Positions 55,557-63,667 are shown, counted from the stretch's first letter. The stretch is 64,000 bases of DNA from Echinicola shivajiensis (GCF_018642165.1 NZ_JAHHZM010000001.1:806001-870000); one strand, 5' to 3'. Notes: generated by a model not told the origin, from the sequence alone. Program-made: numbers and translations.

Positions 55557-55590
55557 AAGGTTAGCCCTCATTAAGGAGCTAACCTTTTTT
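55557..55590 (+). terminator. Rho-independent terminator of leuS
   Basis: AGGTTAGC (55558-55565) pairs with GCTAACCT (55578-55585), followed by a run of T. It lies about 23 bases after the leuS stop. Confidence 0.85.
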
Positions 55591-55733
55591 ATTTTTTACA
55601 CATTATTCCTCCCCTTATCTAACCCACAAAACATCAAGGCATTACAACAATCCAATTAATTCATTTTATCCTTATCAAAAGCAACAAAAAACCACTTATT
55701 TTGCTTTTTATGAGGAAGAATCATCCAAATTTA

Positions 55734-55741
55734 TATCTTTG
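55734..55741 (+). promoter_or_regulatory. Candidate -7 box for the FKBP gene
   Basis: TATCTTTG matches TAnnTTTG and is 21 bases upstream of the ATG at 55763. No clear -33 element at the usual spacing. Confidence 0.42.
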
Positions 55742-55762
55742 CTTAAAAGCAACACATAACAC

Positions 55763-56281
55763 ATGGAAATCTCTAACAACAAAGTAGTAGGACTAACATA
55801 CGAACTAAAAGTAAGCAAAGCGGATGAGGAGTCGGCTCCTTTCAGTGTAGAGGTGAGGGATCAGGAAGACCCTTTCTATTTTATATTTGGGAATAGTGGT
55901 TTACCGGAAAAATTTGAATCATACCTTGTTGATAAAAATGAAGGAGATCACTTTAACTTTGTCTTAGAGGTAAATGAAGCTTATGGTAAAGCTGATGATG
56001 AATTGATCGTGGATATTGCCAAAGCCCAATTGACAGAAGAAAGAGGCTTTAAGCCTGAAATGCTCCAAGAAGGCAACTTCCTCCCACTTATAGATGAAGA
56101 TGGTTATCCTATGCAGGCAAAAGTGCTCAAAGACCTTGGTGAGGATTTACTATTAGACTTTAACCATCCTCTGGTTGATTTCAAACTGCATTTTGATGGG
56201 GAAGTACTGGAAGTGCGCGAGGCTTCACCTGAGGAATTGGCGCATGGACATGTCCATGGAGAGCATGGGCATCAGCATTGA
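55763..56281 (+). CDS. SlyD-like FKBP-type peptidyl-prolyl isomerase
   Basis: A 172-residue cytoplasmic protein. The N-terminus (NNKVVGLTYELKV) and FGNSGLPEKFESYLV, FNFVLEVNEAYGKADDELI fit the SlyD FKBP domain with its IF (insert-in-flap) chaperone insertion at about residues 75-130. The C-terminus is a His-rich tail (HGHVHGEHGHQH), as in SlyD, likely binding nickel or other metals. Expected roles are proline isomerisation, chaperoning and metal storage. Confidence 0.9.
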   Translation: MEISNNKVVGLTYELKVSKADEESAPFSVEVRDQEDPFYFIFGNSGLPEKFESYLVDKNEGDHFNFVLEVNEAYGKADDELIVDIAKAQLTEERGFKPEMLQEGNFLPLIDEDGYPMQAKVLKDLGEDLLLDFNHPLVDFKLHFDGEVLEVREASPEELAHGHVHGEHGHQH

Positions 56282-56320
56282 TTTAGAATTAAGACATAAG
56301 ATATTAAGAAGCTAGACAAT

Positions 56321-56371
56321 AAACTAAAAAAGCTGGTCCGGATTATAAATCTTGACCAGCTTTTTTAGTTT
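56321..56371. terminator. Bidirectional terminator between convergent genes
   Basis: Arms 56321-56338 and 56354-56371 are complementary over 18 of 18 bases with a 15-base loop. A-run before and T-run after make it active on both strands. It serves the FKBP gene (plus) and the ABC ATPase gene (minus, stop at 56375). Confidence 0.9.
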
Positions 56372-56374
56372 CTA

Positions 56375-57337
56375 TTATTTTTCAAATCGAATCAGCTTCA
56401 TTTTATCATATCCCAATTTGATCTTATCACCCTCCTGATATTTTCGTGCAGTATCCTCTACTTTCCATTGCACATCTTTGCCTTCCAAGCTTACAGTCAA
56501 TAAATTATAATGAATAAGGTATTGCTGCTTTTGTACCCTCGCTGTAAAGCCTTCATTATCGTCTATCAACAAATCTGAAGGCCTAATGAAAGTTTTTTTC
56601 TCACCGGGAATTCTATTCAAGTTACCAAAAAGCTTAGCAACATATTCATTGATAGGTTTCCTAAAAATATCCCTAACATTACCCTGCTGGATCAGTTTTC
56701 CCTTCTGAATAATCATCAATTCCTCACTCATCATCAAGGCATCATCCACATCATGGGTCACAAAGATGACGGTCACATCCAGTTCTTCAAAAATCACCTT
56801 CAACTCCTCTATCAACTCACGTTTTTGAATAGCATCCAAGCTGCTAAATGGCTCATCCAAAAGTAGGACTTCTGGCTCTATACTCAAGGCCCTACCAATG
56901 GCCACTTTCTGCTGCTGCCCGCCTGAAAGCTGCCTAGGCTTCTTATCCCTATGTTCTTTCAGGGAAAGTAAATCAAGCAATTCCTCCACCCGTTGCCGCT
57001 GATAATCCTTATTGTACAACAATAAAGGTCTTGCTATATTTTCTTCCACAGAGGAATTGGGATACAATTTATATTCCTGATGAATCAATTGGATTTCATC
57101 ATATCCAGGGACCAACTTTTCTTTAGGGTTCAGGATTTTCTGACCTCCCAAATGAACCACACCGGAGTTTTGAACTTCCAAACCAGCAATAATCCTCAAT
57201 AAAGAGCTCTTTCCGGAACCACTTTCCCCTACCATGGAAACTACGCCTCCCTTATGCACCTGCAGGCTAAACTCCTGCAAAGCAATATTCTGTTCATCAT
57301 ATTGCTTGGTTACTTGACTTACTTTAAGAAAACTCAT
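56375..57337 (-). CDS. ABC transporter ATP-binding protein with TOBE-like C-terminus
   Basis: A 320-residue ATPase with Walker A (GESGSGKSS), Q-loop (LIHQEYKLYP), signature (LSGGQQQKVAIGRA), Walker B (VLLLDEPFSSLD) and switch histidine (FVTHDVDDA). The C-terminal about 80 residues (FIRPSDLLI, VQWKVEDTARKYQEGDKI) look like the TOBE regulatory domain of PotA/MalK-type importers. No permease or binding protein is adjacent, so the transported substrate is unknown. Its start overlaps the upstream stop by 4 bases, indicating translational coupling. Confidence 0.92.
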   Translation of the reverse strand: MSFLKVSQVTKQYDEQNIALQEFSLQVHKGGVVSMVGESGSGKSSLLRIIAGLEVQNSGVVHLGGQKILNPKEKLVPGYDEIQLIHQEYKLYPNSSVEENIARPLLLYNKDYQRQRVEELLDLLSLKEHRDKKPRQLSGGQQQKVAIGRALSIEPEVLLLDEPFSSLDAIQKRELIEELKVIFEELDVTVIFVTHDVDDALMMSEELMIIQKGKLIQQGNVRDIFRKPINEYVAKLFGNLNRIPGEKKTFIRPSDLLIDDNEGFTARVQKQQYLIHYNLLTVSLEGKDVQWKVEDTARKYQEGDKIKLGYDKMKLIRFEK

Positions 57338-57684
57338 TCGGAAATTTCGTTTTGGAGCTTTTTGGGAAGACCTCTAAATATCAAATCATAAGAATGATCA
57401 GCCAATTCCAAAATCAAAGGATCAGGCACATCCCCTTTACAAGAGACAGTGTTCCAATGCTTCTTATTCATATGATAACCAGGAACAATCCCCCTATACT
57501 GTTCCCTCAATTCCACTGCTCGCTCGGGATCACATTTGAGATTGACACTTTCAAACAGTGTAATATCTGTAATGGCAAATATCTTACCCCCTACTTTAAA
57601 ACAAAGCGTATCAGGGTTGAAAGGAGTGTCTTCAGTTACTCCTGGTTTTGCCAAGCAATAATCTCTAAAAAAAACAATGTCCAT
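57334..57684 (-). CDS. MmcQ/YjbR-family protein
   Basis: A 116-residue protein with typical family segments: FRDYCLAKPGVTEDTPFN, FKVGGKIFAITDI, SVNLKCDPERAVELRE, GYHMNKKHWNTV. The family has a CyaY-like fold and is called DNA-binding in databases, but the role is unproven. It overlaps the ABC ATPase gene by 4 bases and follows the small membrane protein gene. Confidence 0.9.
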   Translation of the reverse strand: MDIVFFRDYCLAKPGVTEDTPFNPDTLCFKVGGKIFAITDITLFESVNLKCDPERAVELREQYRGIVPGYHMNKKHWNTVSCKGDVPDPLILELADHSYDLIFRGLPKKLQNEISE

Positions 57685-57702
57685 AAGCGGCAGTATTGGA
57701 AC

Positions 57703-57894
57703 CTATATAAACCTTTTGACAATCCAGAAGATCAATGCAGCCAAAAATATCAAAATGGAAATCCTATTTATCCCGTGCATCATGCGCAGGTTTAAATTGC
57801 TTTTCTGATTAGGGTCGGTCTTCTTGAAAACCCTTATGAAGTAGTTACCTACTTCTCCTAATTGAAAAAACTCTTTTAATTTATTATCGGCCAT
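57703..57894 (-). CDS. Small membrane protein (DUF6728-like)
   Basis: A 63-residue protein from the ATG at 57894 (the longer frame starts with TTG). One transmembrane helix at the C-terminus (INRISILIFLAALIFWIVKRFI) follows a charged N-terminal part (KLKEFFQLGEVGNYFIRVF). It is similar, from memory, to short DUF6728 proteins of Bacteroidota. It sits between ispG and the MmcQ gene, with short gaps on both sides, in the same direction. Function unknown. Confidence 0.65.
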   Translation of the reverse strand: MADNKLKEFFQLGEVGNYFIRVFKKTDPNQKSNLNLRMMHGINRISILIFLAALIFWIVKRFI

Positions 57895-57926
57895 ACGTCT
57901 CAAATATTAATTCTCCTTTTTAACAA

Positions 57927-59915
57927 TCACTCAACAGCTTCTGGTTCAACCCACTGACCATCTTCCCTAATAATATTGATGAGCTCATCAACTGCTTTTT
58001 CTGAAGGAACGGAACGCTTCACCACTTCCTTGCCTTTATATAGGGTTATTTTTCCTTTGCCAGATCCTACATAACCATAATCAGCATCAGCCATTTCTCC
58101 TGGACCGTTTACAATACAGCCCATAATACCTATTTTCACTCCTTTAAGATGGTCTGTACGCTTTCTGATCATCGCAGTAGTTTCCTGTAGATCAAAAAGG
58201 GTTCTTCCACAAGAAGGGCAAGAAATATATTCTGTCTTGGACATCCTGGTTCTAGCTGCCTGAAGTACCCCAAAGCTTACAGAATTATGCAGTTTTACGG
58301 TAGCCAACAATTCTTTTCGATCATCAAGATGCTTTTCACCTAAACCCAACATCACACCATCACCCAAGCCATCTATCAATAATCCACCCACATCAGTAGC
58401 TGCATATAACATGGTTTGATCAGCATTCTGATCTTGGTAATCTGCCTCAGTCACCACTGGCAGCTCAACCCCTGCATTAATTAAAGCTATATAAGCCCTT
58501 CTTAGTGCTGGCATATTATGTTCATTATCACTGTGGAGAATGATCACCACATCCTCGCGACCATCCAAAGCCAGAATAGCTTTCTCCACTTCAACATCCT
58601 TAATCCTAAGGAAATTTAGTTCCTGATGATATTCCGTTGCATCGAGAAATTCTTCCAGGGAATAAGATGGAAACTTATTCTCATGATCTTCAAGTTCCTT
58701 CCAAGTCGGCCAATCAACAATTTCTTTAAGTCCATTAGGCAGCATAAAGGAAATCGGCTGCTTGCCTGAATACACAAAGTCACAGCCCACATCATTCATC
58801 TTCCATTTGTCCAGCTCTGGAAGATAAAAATGCCCCGTTTTCTTCAGCTCCTTCGGGGTTATATTTTCTATTGTGGAAATATCCGTGATTACCCTTGGCA
58901 CATTATGCCCTCCAAAGTTATATACCTCAAGCGTATGCCTCTTCGTATATTCAAATGGATCTAATGGATATTTATCTATATCCTTAATTTCAGTATGACC
59001 TTCGCGCTTAGTGTATCGATCTATCAATTCCCTAGCTACGGGCGCTTCAAATTCAGGGTCTTCTGTCAATGAAACCCTTACAGTATCCCCTAAACCATCT
59101 TCCAGTAAGGTTCCAATACCAACAGCCGATTTAACACGGCCATCTTCTCCATCTCCTGCTTCTGTAACGCCCAAATGTAGAGGATAGGGTTTAAACCCAC
59201 CTTCATCCAGCTTTTGTACCAGTAAGCGGTAAGCCTGAACCATCACTTGGGTATTGGAAGATTTCATTGAAATGACAATCTCATGGTAATTTTCCTCCTC
59301 ACAAATTCTAAGAAACTCTAGAGCAGATTCTACCATCCCAAGTGGTGTGTCTCCGTAACGGCTCATGATTCGGTCTGAAAGGGAACCGTGATTGGTACCA
59401 ATCCTCATGGCCGTACCATGTTCCTTACAGATTTTCACCAATGGCAAAAACCTTTCGCGGATACGCTCAAGTTCTTCCCGATAACTCTCATCTGTATACT
59501 CAATTACCTCAAACTTCTTTTTATCGGCATAGTTACCTGGATTGATCCTTACTTTTTCTACTATCCTGGCTGCTACCTCGGCAGCATTAGGCGTAAAATG
59601 AATATCAGCAACCAATGGCACATAGTAACCACGTTTGGCCAGACCTTCTTTGATGTTTTTCAGGTTTTCAGCCTCCTTTATGCTAGGCGCTGTAATACGA
59701 ATCAGCTCACAGCCACTCTCGATCATACGGATACACTCTTCAATGGAGCCTTCTGTATCCATAGTATCCTTAGTGGTCATGGACTGCACCACAATTGGAT
59801 TATCTCCCCCCACCACAACATCACCGATTTTTACCGGGATAGTCTTCCTTCTGGAATACTGGGTAAGGCTATTACAATAATTGATATTTGATAAGGTTTC
59901 TTTGACTTCCATCAT
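57927..59915 (-). CDS. ispG: 4-hydroxy-3-methylbut-2-en-1-yl diphosphate synthase, long form (IspG/GcpE)
   Basis: A 662-residue enzyme of the MEP isoprenoid pathway that reductively converts methylerythritol cyclodiphosphate to hydroxymethylbutenyl diphosphate. The N-terminal TIM barrel (VVQSMTTKDTMDTEGSIEE, RINPGNYADKK, GTNHGSLSDRI) is followed by the long insertion domain seen in Bacteroidota, Chlamydiae and plants. The C-terminal iron-sulfur domain (YISCPSCGRTLFDL, GCIVNGPGE) supplies the three cysteines for the 4Fe-4S cluster. It lies 9 bases after the SDR gene in the same direction. Confidence 0.96.
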   Translation of the reverse strand: MMEVKETLSNINYCNSLTQYSRRKTIPVKIGDVVVGGDNPIVVQSMTTKDTMDTEGSIEECIRMIESGCELIRITAPSIKEAENLKNIKEGLAKRGYYVPLVADIHFTPNAAEVAARIVEKVRINPGNYADKKKFEVIEYTDESYREELERIRERFLPLVKICKEHGTAMRIGTNHGSLSDRIMSRYGDTPLGMVESALEFLRICEEENYHEIVISMKSSNTQVMVQAYRLLVQKLDEGGFKPYPLHLGVTEAGDGEDGRVKSAVGIGTLLEDGLGDTVRVSLTEDPEFEAPVARELIDRYTKREGHTEIKDIDKYPLDPFEYTKRHTLEVYNFGGHNVPRVITDISTIENITPKELKKTGHFYLPELDKWKMNDVGCDFVYSGKQPISFMLPNGLKEIVDWPTWKELEDHENKFPSYSLEEFLDATEYHQELNFLRIKDVEVEKAILALDGREDVVIILHSDNEHNMPALRRAYIALINAGVELPVVTEADYQDQNADQTMLYAATDVGGLLIDGLGDGVMLGLGEKHLDDRKELLATVKLHNSVSFGVLQAARTRMSKTEYISCPSCGRTLFDLQETTAMIRKRTDHLKGVKIGIMGCIVNGPGEMADADYGYVGSGKGKITLYKGKEVVKRSVPSEKAVDELINIIREDGQWVEPEAVE

Positions 59916-59924
59916 TTCCTATTT

Positions 59925-60629
59925 TTACAGGTCCCCGAGTTGAGGCCTGATCACTATCTCTTCAACAACAGATTGGGGAGAAAGGTTATATGCTGCCCAA
60001 ACTGATTCAGCCACATCACTGGCTTTCATAAATCTTTCTGCGGGAATATCCACACCATCCCAACTGGCAGTGAGGGTGGCTCCAGGCATTACCGATGTCA
60101 CCTTGATCCCATGGGGAAGCAGTTCCTGACGTAGGCACTTGGTCATTCCAAGCATGGCCCACTTCGATATGGCATAACTCCCTCCATTGGCATAAGCAGT
60201 CAATCCTGCAATAGAGCCCATAGAGAATATATGCCCTGACTTTCTTTCTATCATAGCGCCTGTAAATTCTCTGACCAAATAATAGGCGCTATACAGATTG
60301 GTCTGCATCATCAATTCAAAATTACCATCAGGTTCATCATGGATGGCCCCAGGCAAAAACACCCCCGTGTTATTGATCAGCACATCTGGAATAAACTTTT
60401 CCTTCACGGCAGTGGCCAATGAAAGTACTCCTTCCTTCTGAGAAAGATCGGCTACTTGAGTATAAAGATTAATGGTTGGAAATTCCCCTGCAATATCCTT
60501 TTGCAGCTGATCTAGATCGTTTTGGTGCCTGGAACAGGTAAAAATATCAAAACCTTCTTGGGCAAACCTTCTAATAATCTCTCTACCAATGCCTTTGGTT
60601 CCTCCTGTCACTAAAATGCTTTGGGGCAT
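59925..60629 (-). CDS. Short-chain dehydrogenase/reductase, possibly sepiapterin reductase-like
   Basis: A 234-residue SDR with cofactor motif TGGTKGIG (residues 8-15), NNTG at 86-89 in place of NNAG, and catalytic S139, Y152 and K156 (YAISK). The C-terminal part (PGATLTASWDG, then VVEEIVIRPQLGDL) recalls the Chlorobium sepiapterin reductase from memory, though it could equally be another oxidoreductase. It heads the minus-strand ispG cluster. A -7 box and a palindrome lie just upstream (60661-60700). Confidence 0.85.
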   Translation of the reverse strand: MPQSILVTGGTKGIGREIIRRFAQEGFDIFTCSRHQNDLDQLQKDIAGEFPTINLYTQVADLSQKEGVLSLATAVKEKFIPDVLINNTGVFLPGAIHDEPDGNFELMMQTNLYSAYYLVREFTGAMIERKSGHIFSMGSIAGLTAYANGGSYAISKWAMLGMTKCLRQELLPHGIKVTSVMPGATLTASWDGVDIPAERFMKASDVAESVWAAYNLSPQSVVEEIVIRPQLGDL

Positions 60630-60660
60630 AATATGGTAATTTATAATTTATTTGCTTTCT

Positions 60661-60700
60661 AAATAGTTAGTATAACAACTATTTACCGTTCACAAAGTTA
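60661..60700 (-). promoter_or_regulatory. Promoter with overlapping palindromic operator for the SDR gene
   Basis: On the minus strand TAACTTTG (60700 to 60693) fits TAnnTTTG. Directly downstream is a perfect palindrome, AAATAGTT (60661-60668) with AACTATTT (60677-60684) and an 8-base spacer, covering the predicted transcription start. This placement suits a repressor site. No good -33 element was found. Confidence 0.5.
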
Positions 60701-60707
60701 CATTTTT
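60674..60707. repeat. Direct repeat, left copy
   Basis: The 25 bases 60674-60698, then ACATTTT after one differing base, recur at 62683-62715. Core sequence AACAACTATTTACCGTTCAC. The two copies bracket a 2-kb block holding the HNH remnant and two unrecognised genes. Confidence 0.75.
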
Positions 60708-60751
60708 TTAAAAGAATCACATGGTGTTTTTGGATGGTTTTGGTTTAATAG

Positions 60752-61030
60752 AAATTTAAGTGCATAAACTCCATTTACAAATTATGTCTTAGTGTAGGCA
60801 TCCCCACTGCTGGGGCTTATTTGGATCATATTGCACCAAGTAGGTTATTTAAGGAACTTGAATATGAGGAATATAATTTTCAACACCTTTGCCCCAAATG
60901 CCACAGCCAAAAGACAGCACTAGAAGCAAGGATTGATGATAAGGATGAATGGTTAAAGGAATTTACTGATGATAGGTTAAAGTTTATTTGTGAAGGTGGG
61001 AAAAGGCTGGAATTGATTAAATTTCTTTAG
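60752..61030 (+). pseudogene. Fragment of an HNH endonuclease
   Basis: The frame is open from 60752, just after an in-frame TAG, to the stop at 61030. It has no ATG start; a TTG at 60821 would fall inside the domain. The readable part shows YLDHIAPSRLF (core DH of the ββα-metal fold), then HLCPKCHSQKTALEARI (Cys pair and His), as in phage-type HNH nucleases. The first Cys pair is damaged (CLSVG instead of CxxC) and the N-terminus is missing. It is probably a decayed nuclease gene. Confidence 0.6.
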
Positions 61031-61601
61031 GAATACTAAGGTCAAGTACCACTCCATGATACCTTTGTTCTGGCACAAAAACAGAACCTAAAACTAAGTA
61101 TTCAACATTTTCTACGCTTTTATACTTCACATTAAATCTAAACCTATAATTTGCTTCCACTGCAAAATCTGACCTCAATACTCTATTCTTTTTAAAACAC
61201 TGAAGCTCAGAAAAATAAATGGAATCAACATCTGATTCTGAAGAAAATTCAAAAACAATATCTTTTGCAACATTTTTCTCAAACCAAAACACTAAATTAA
61301 TAGTTCTTTGTGTTATTACTCTTCTGTTAACCTCAGATTCTCTGGTATCCACCATAAGAACTGGTCTTAAATTCTCTTTATGCCTCGCAACTTCTATCCT
61401 AGTTAAAGAATGTTGTTCCTTAAATGTCAAAATCAAAAATATAGCAGTTAGGGTTGCTACTAAAACCATTGCCCAATCTGAAACAGTGCCCCATATATCT
61501 GGGCTGAATGGCTGGACAAGCCAAATAAAAACACCAAAGCCGATACCACAAATTAACATTAAGTACCAGTATTTATTAAAAAATCGTCCTAACTTCTTCA
61601 T
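61017..61601 (-). CDS. Membrane protein of unknown function
   Basis: A 194-residue protein with two N-terminal transmembrane helices at about residues 12-30 and 41-60 (DWAMVLVATLTAIFLILTF), then a soluble, beta-rich cytoplasmic or periplasmic part rich in charged residues. No known domain was recognised. Its 3' end overlaps the HNH fragment by 14 bases in convergent orientation. It lies 16 bases after the 306-residue gene upstream, so the two are likely co-transcribed. AT-rich codon use fits recent acquisition. Confidence 0.7.
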   Translation of the reverse strand: MKKLGRFFNKYWYLMLICGIGFGVFIWLVQPFSPDIWGTVSDWAMVLVATLTAIFLILTFKEQHSLTRIEVARHKENLRPVLMVDTRESEVNRRVITQRTINLVFWFEKNVAKDIVFEFSSESDVDSIYFSELQCFKKNRVLRSDFAVEANYRFRFNVKYKSVENVEYLVLGSVFVPEQRYHGVVLDLSIPKEI

Positions 61602-61617
61602 TGAATGAATTTACTTA

Positions 61618-62538
61618 TTAAACCCTAACATTAGAAAAATCAGCCCCACTCCATAGTTCAATTTGGGCTTTTTCAATATCACTGAAACTTGCATAGGATA
61701 ACTTGGCACTTTTGAAATTATTTACTATCAGCATAATTAATCGACTTGTCATAAATGACATTAGTGTAAGCAAATACATATATTCATCATTAATTGATTT
61801 TTCTATTCTATAAATTGAATTGTATTGCCTATCACTTATATACTCTGCATGGGTATAATTTGAAAAGATACTCCACATATCATCACCTCTTACATTATTC
61901 AAACCGCTTCTTTTAAACAGTTCTTCAGTGTTAAAAAGCTTGGGTTTTGATGGTTTTAAATACCACTTTTGATCCCTAATCTTAGCACATTTATAAGTAT
62001 CATATTCAATGATTCTATTCTGACATTCTTCAACTTCCTCTAATATCTTCTTCCTTTTTTCCTCTCCTTTCTTTGTATTAGCTCTCATATTTGCTTGCTT
62101 CTGCAATCCATGAAGTTTATAAATTTCATACCTAAAATTAAGTTCATCTTCTTCTACATCATCAAAAAATAAATAGTGCATAATAAGGAAAGATTCAAAT
62201 TGCATCCTTATTATATTTTTTATAGAAAACACGTCACCTATTTTACAATCCTTTGAAATAAGCTTAAACTCATTCCCCTTCATTAAGGTAATTATACTTT
62301 GATTAGCCAACCCAAATCTAAAAAATTTACCCTCAATTTCTCTTTGATGATATTTTGGTTTCTCTCCCCCATCATATAAGCTTTGGGTAACTTTAAAAAG
62401 TAAATTTGTCAGCGTATTAAAAAAATCAATCTTTGCCTCAACGTCTTTTTGGTCTTCAGCCTTTTTTAAATCAAGAAGAAATAACAATCTGGAATTATCC
62501 ATAAACAATTTGCTTTGATAAATCTCCAATATAAGCAA
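61618..62538 (-). CDS. DUF5677-like protein of unknown function
   Basis: Up to 306 residues; the ATG at 62502 (MDNSRLLFLL) may be the real start. The protein is mainly helical, with a long charged coiled-coil-like stretch at about 150-185. A central segment (IRMQFESFLIMHYLFFDD) and a late FSNYTHAEYISDRQY recall the arginine-glutamate and histidine positions of DUF5677-type proteins, which often lie in accessory islands. The assignment is weak. It sits downstream of the right copy of the direct repeat and is AT-rich. Confidence 0.65.
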   Translation of the reverse strand: MLILEIYQSKLFMDNSRLLFLLDLKKAEDQKDVEAKIDFFNTLTNLLFKVTQSLYDGGEKPKYHQREIEGKFFRFGLANQSIITLMKGNEFKLISKDCKIGDVFSIKNIIRMQFESFLIMHYLFFDDVEEDELNFRYEIYKLHGLQKQANMRANTKKGEEKRKKILEEVEECQNRIIEYDTYKCAKIRDQKWYLKPSKPKLFNTEELFKRSGLNNVRGDDMWSIFSNYTHAEYISDRQYNSIYRIEKSINDEYMYLLTLMSFMTSRLIMLIVNNFKSAKLSYASFSDIEKAQIELWSGADFSNVRV

Positions 62539-63028
62539 AAGTTGTGTATCAAATTCATTCTAATACTTTGATACACCTAGTAAATAAGTTAATTAAAAAT
62601 TTATTTTTGACATATTTTTTGAGACACCAAACAATATAAAACACTTATTTACAATTAATTACAACGTAAAAAATGGTTGTACAACAACTATTTACCGTTC
62701 ACAAAGTCACATTTTCTAGGAAAATCACTATTAACCTGATTTTGATTTGACAATTATCCCAGAACAGTTTACCATTATTCAAATTCACATAGAAGGATTA
62801 AGGACGGCTTGGATAAGCGCTAACTTGACCCGTAACACCTTTAAAAAAAAGCATGAAATGGGGAAGCAACCGGAATATTAGCAAAGCTTATTGCACCCAA
62901 TACCTTCCCGCAAAACACCCTGCCCTTTGGCTGTAATTTAGAAGCATGTAAATAAAACAATCAATTGAGTTGTATTTTAAACTAACAATATATTTGGTTG
63001 TATTTATAAAAACAACTATATTAGTTGT
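62539..63028. other. 490-base gap with repeat copy and SatD promoter
   Basis: The left end is very AT-rich. The right copy of the direct repeat is at 62683-62715, and the SatD promoter and operators at 62965-63030. Between them, 62740-62880 carries a stretch open for 47 codons (LTIIPEQFTIIQIHIEG and onward) without start codon or recognised homology. No RNA gene was seen. Confidence 0.55.
62683..62715. repeat. Direct repeat, right copy
   Basis: Identical to 60674-60698 over 25 bases, then one change, then ACATTTT shared. It is preceded by GTTGTACAACAAC, a small palindrome like the SatD operator half-sites. On the minus strand the -7 box reads TGACTTTG, one change from the left copy, so it may be a second promoter copy serving the 62538 gene. 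Confidence 0.75.
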
Positions 63029-63030
63029 AT
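62965..63030 (+). promoter_or_regulatory. Promoter and operator array of the SatD gene
   Basis: TTG (62965-62967), a 21-base spacer and TATATTTG (62989-62996) form a Bacteroidota-type promoter. GTTGTAT occurs three times at 62969, 62997 and 63024, spaced 28 and 27 bases. The last is part of a perfect palindrome, ACAACTA (63012-63018) with TAGTTGT (63022-63028), ending right at the ATG. The arrangement suggests repression by a dimer binding between the start of transcription and the start codon. Confidence 0.6.
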
Positions 63031-63667
63031 GAAAAACAGAGAGCTTGTACTAATCGGAGATGTGATCAAGTCACGCAAAAAATTTGACCCTGAAGAATGG
63101 CGCTATTTTCATGACACCACTGAGCAAATCAATGAAAAATTTAAGCTATATTTTAAAATCCCTTTGACCATTTACTCAGGAGATAGCTTTGGAGGTGTTT
63201 GTATGGACATTGGATCTGCTGTTAAGATTATTCTGGCCATCCAAGAATATCAAAGGCACCAAAAGTCGAGAACCGTCCTGATAGAAGACGAGATTGCTTT
63301 CGGCATGAACGAAAAGAACTTCTTATCTCTAGAAGGCCCAGCACTTTGGAGGGGTCAAGAGCAAATAGAGCTGCTAAAAAAAAGAACAGCCCTCTTCTCT
63401 GCTGATCTTAAAGATCACCTAATGACCGCGACTATCAACACTATCCTCAACTTAATATTGGCCATAAGAGATGAATGGAAAGCAATTGAATGGGAAATAT
63501 ACCGCCACCGGGAAACAGACCTTACACAAAAGGACCTAGCGGAAAAAACTGGGGTATCCCAACAATACATCTCCAAGCTCACTAAAAGCTCGAAGCTAGA
63601 ACTGGTTCTTGAAGCTGAAAAAAACCTAAACACTATTTTAGATGGAATTCTTCACAAACAACATTGA
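63029..63667 (+). CDS. SatD-family protein with C-terminal helix-turn-helix
   Basis: A 212-residue protein. The N-terminus (LVLIGDVIKSRKKFD, TIYSGDSFGGVCMD) fits the SatD family, named from the streptococcal sat (secretion and acid tolerance) operon; the biochemical role is unknown. Residues about 163-190 form a helix-turn-helix (LTQKDLAEKTGVSQQYISKL). That domain and the palindrome directly at its start codon make autoregulation plausible. It overlaps the next gene by 26 bases. Confidence 0.85.
   Translation: MKNRELVLIGDVIKSRKKFDPEEWRYFHDTTEQINEKFKLYFKIPLTIYSGDSFGGVCMDIGSAVKIILAIQEYQRHQKSRTVLIEDEIAFGMNEKNFLSLEGPALWRGQEQIELLKKRTALFSADLKDHLMTATINTILNLILAIRDEWKAIEWEIYRHRETDLTQKDLAEKTGVSQQYISKLTKSSKLELVLEAEKNLNTILDGILHKQH

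Noticed and set aside
60821-61030. Short complete gene beginning at TTG 60821
   Set aside because: The frame stays open upstream to 60752 with domain-like sequence before the TTG (including the first Cys), so a start at 60821 would cut the HNH fold. It is treated as a fragment.
62740-62881. Open stretch of 47 codons upstream of SatD
   Set aside because: No ATG at the start, no recognised domain, and bounded by stops. It may be a relic but nothing supports a gene.
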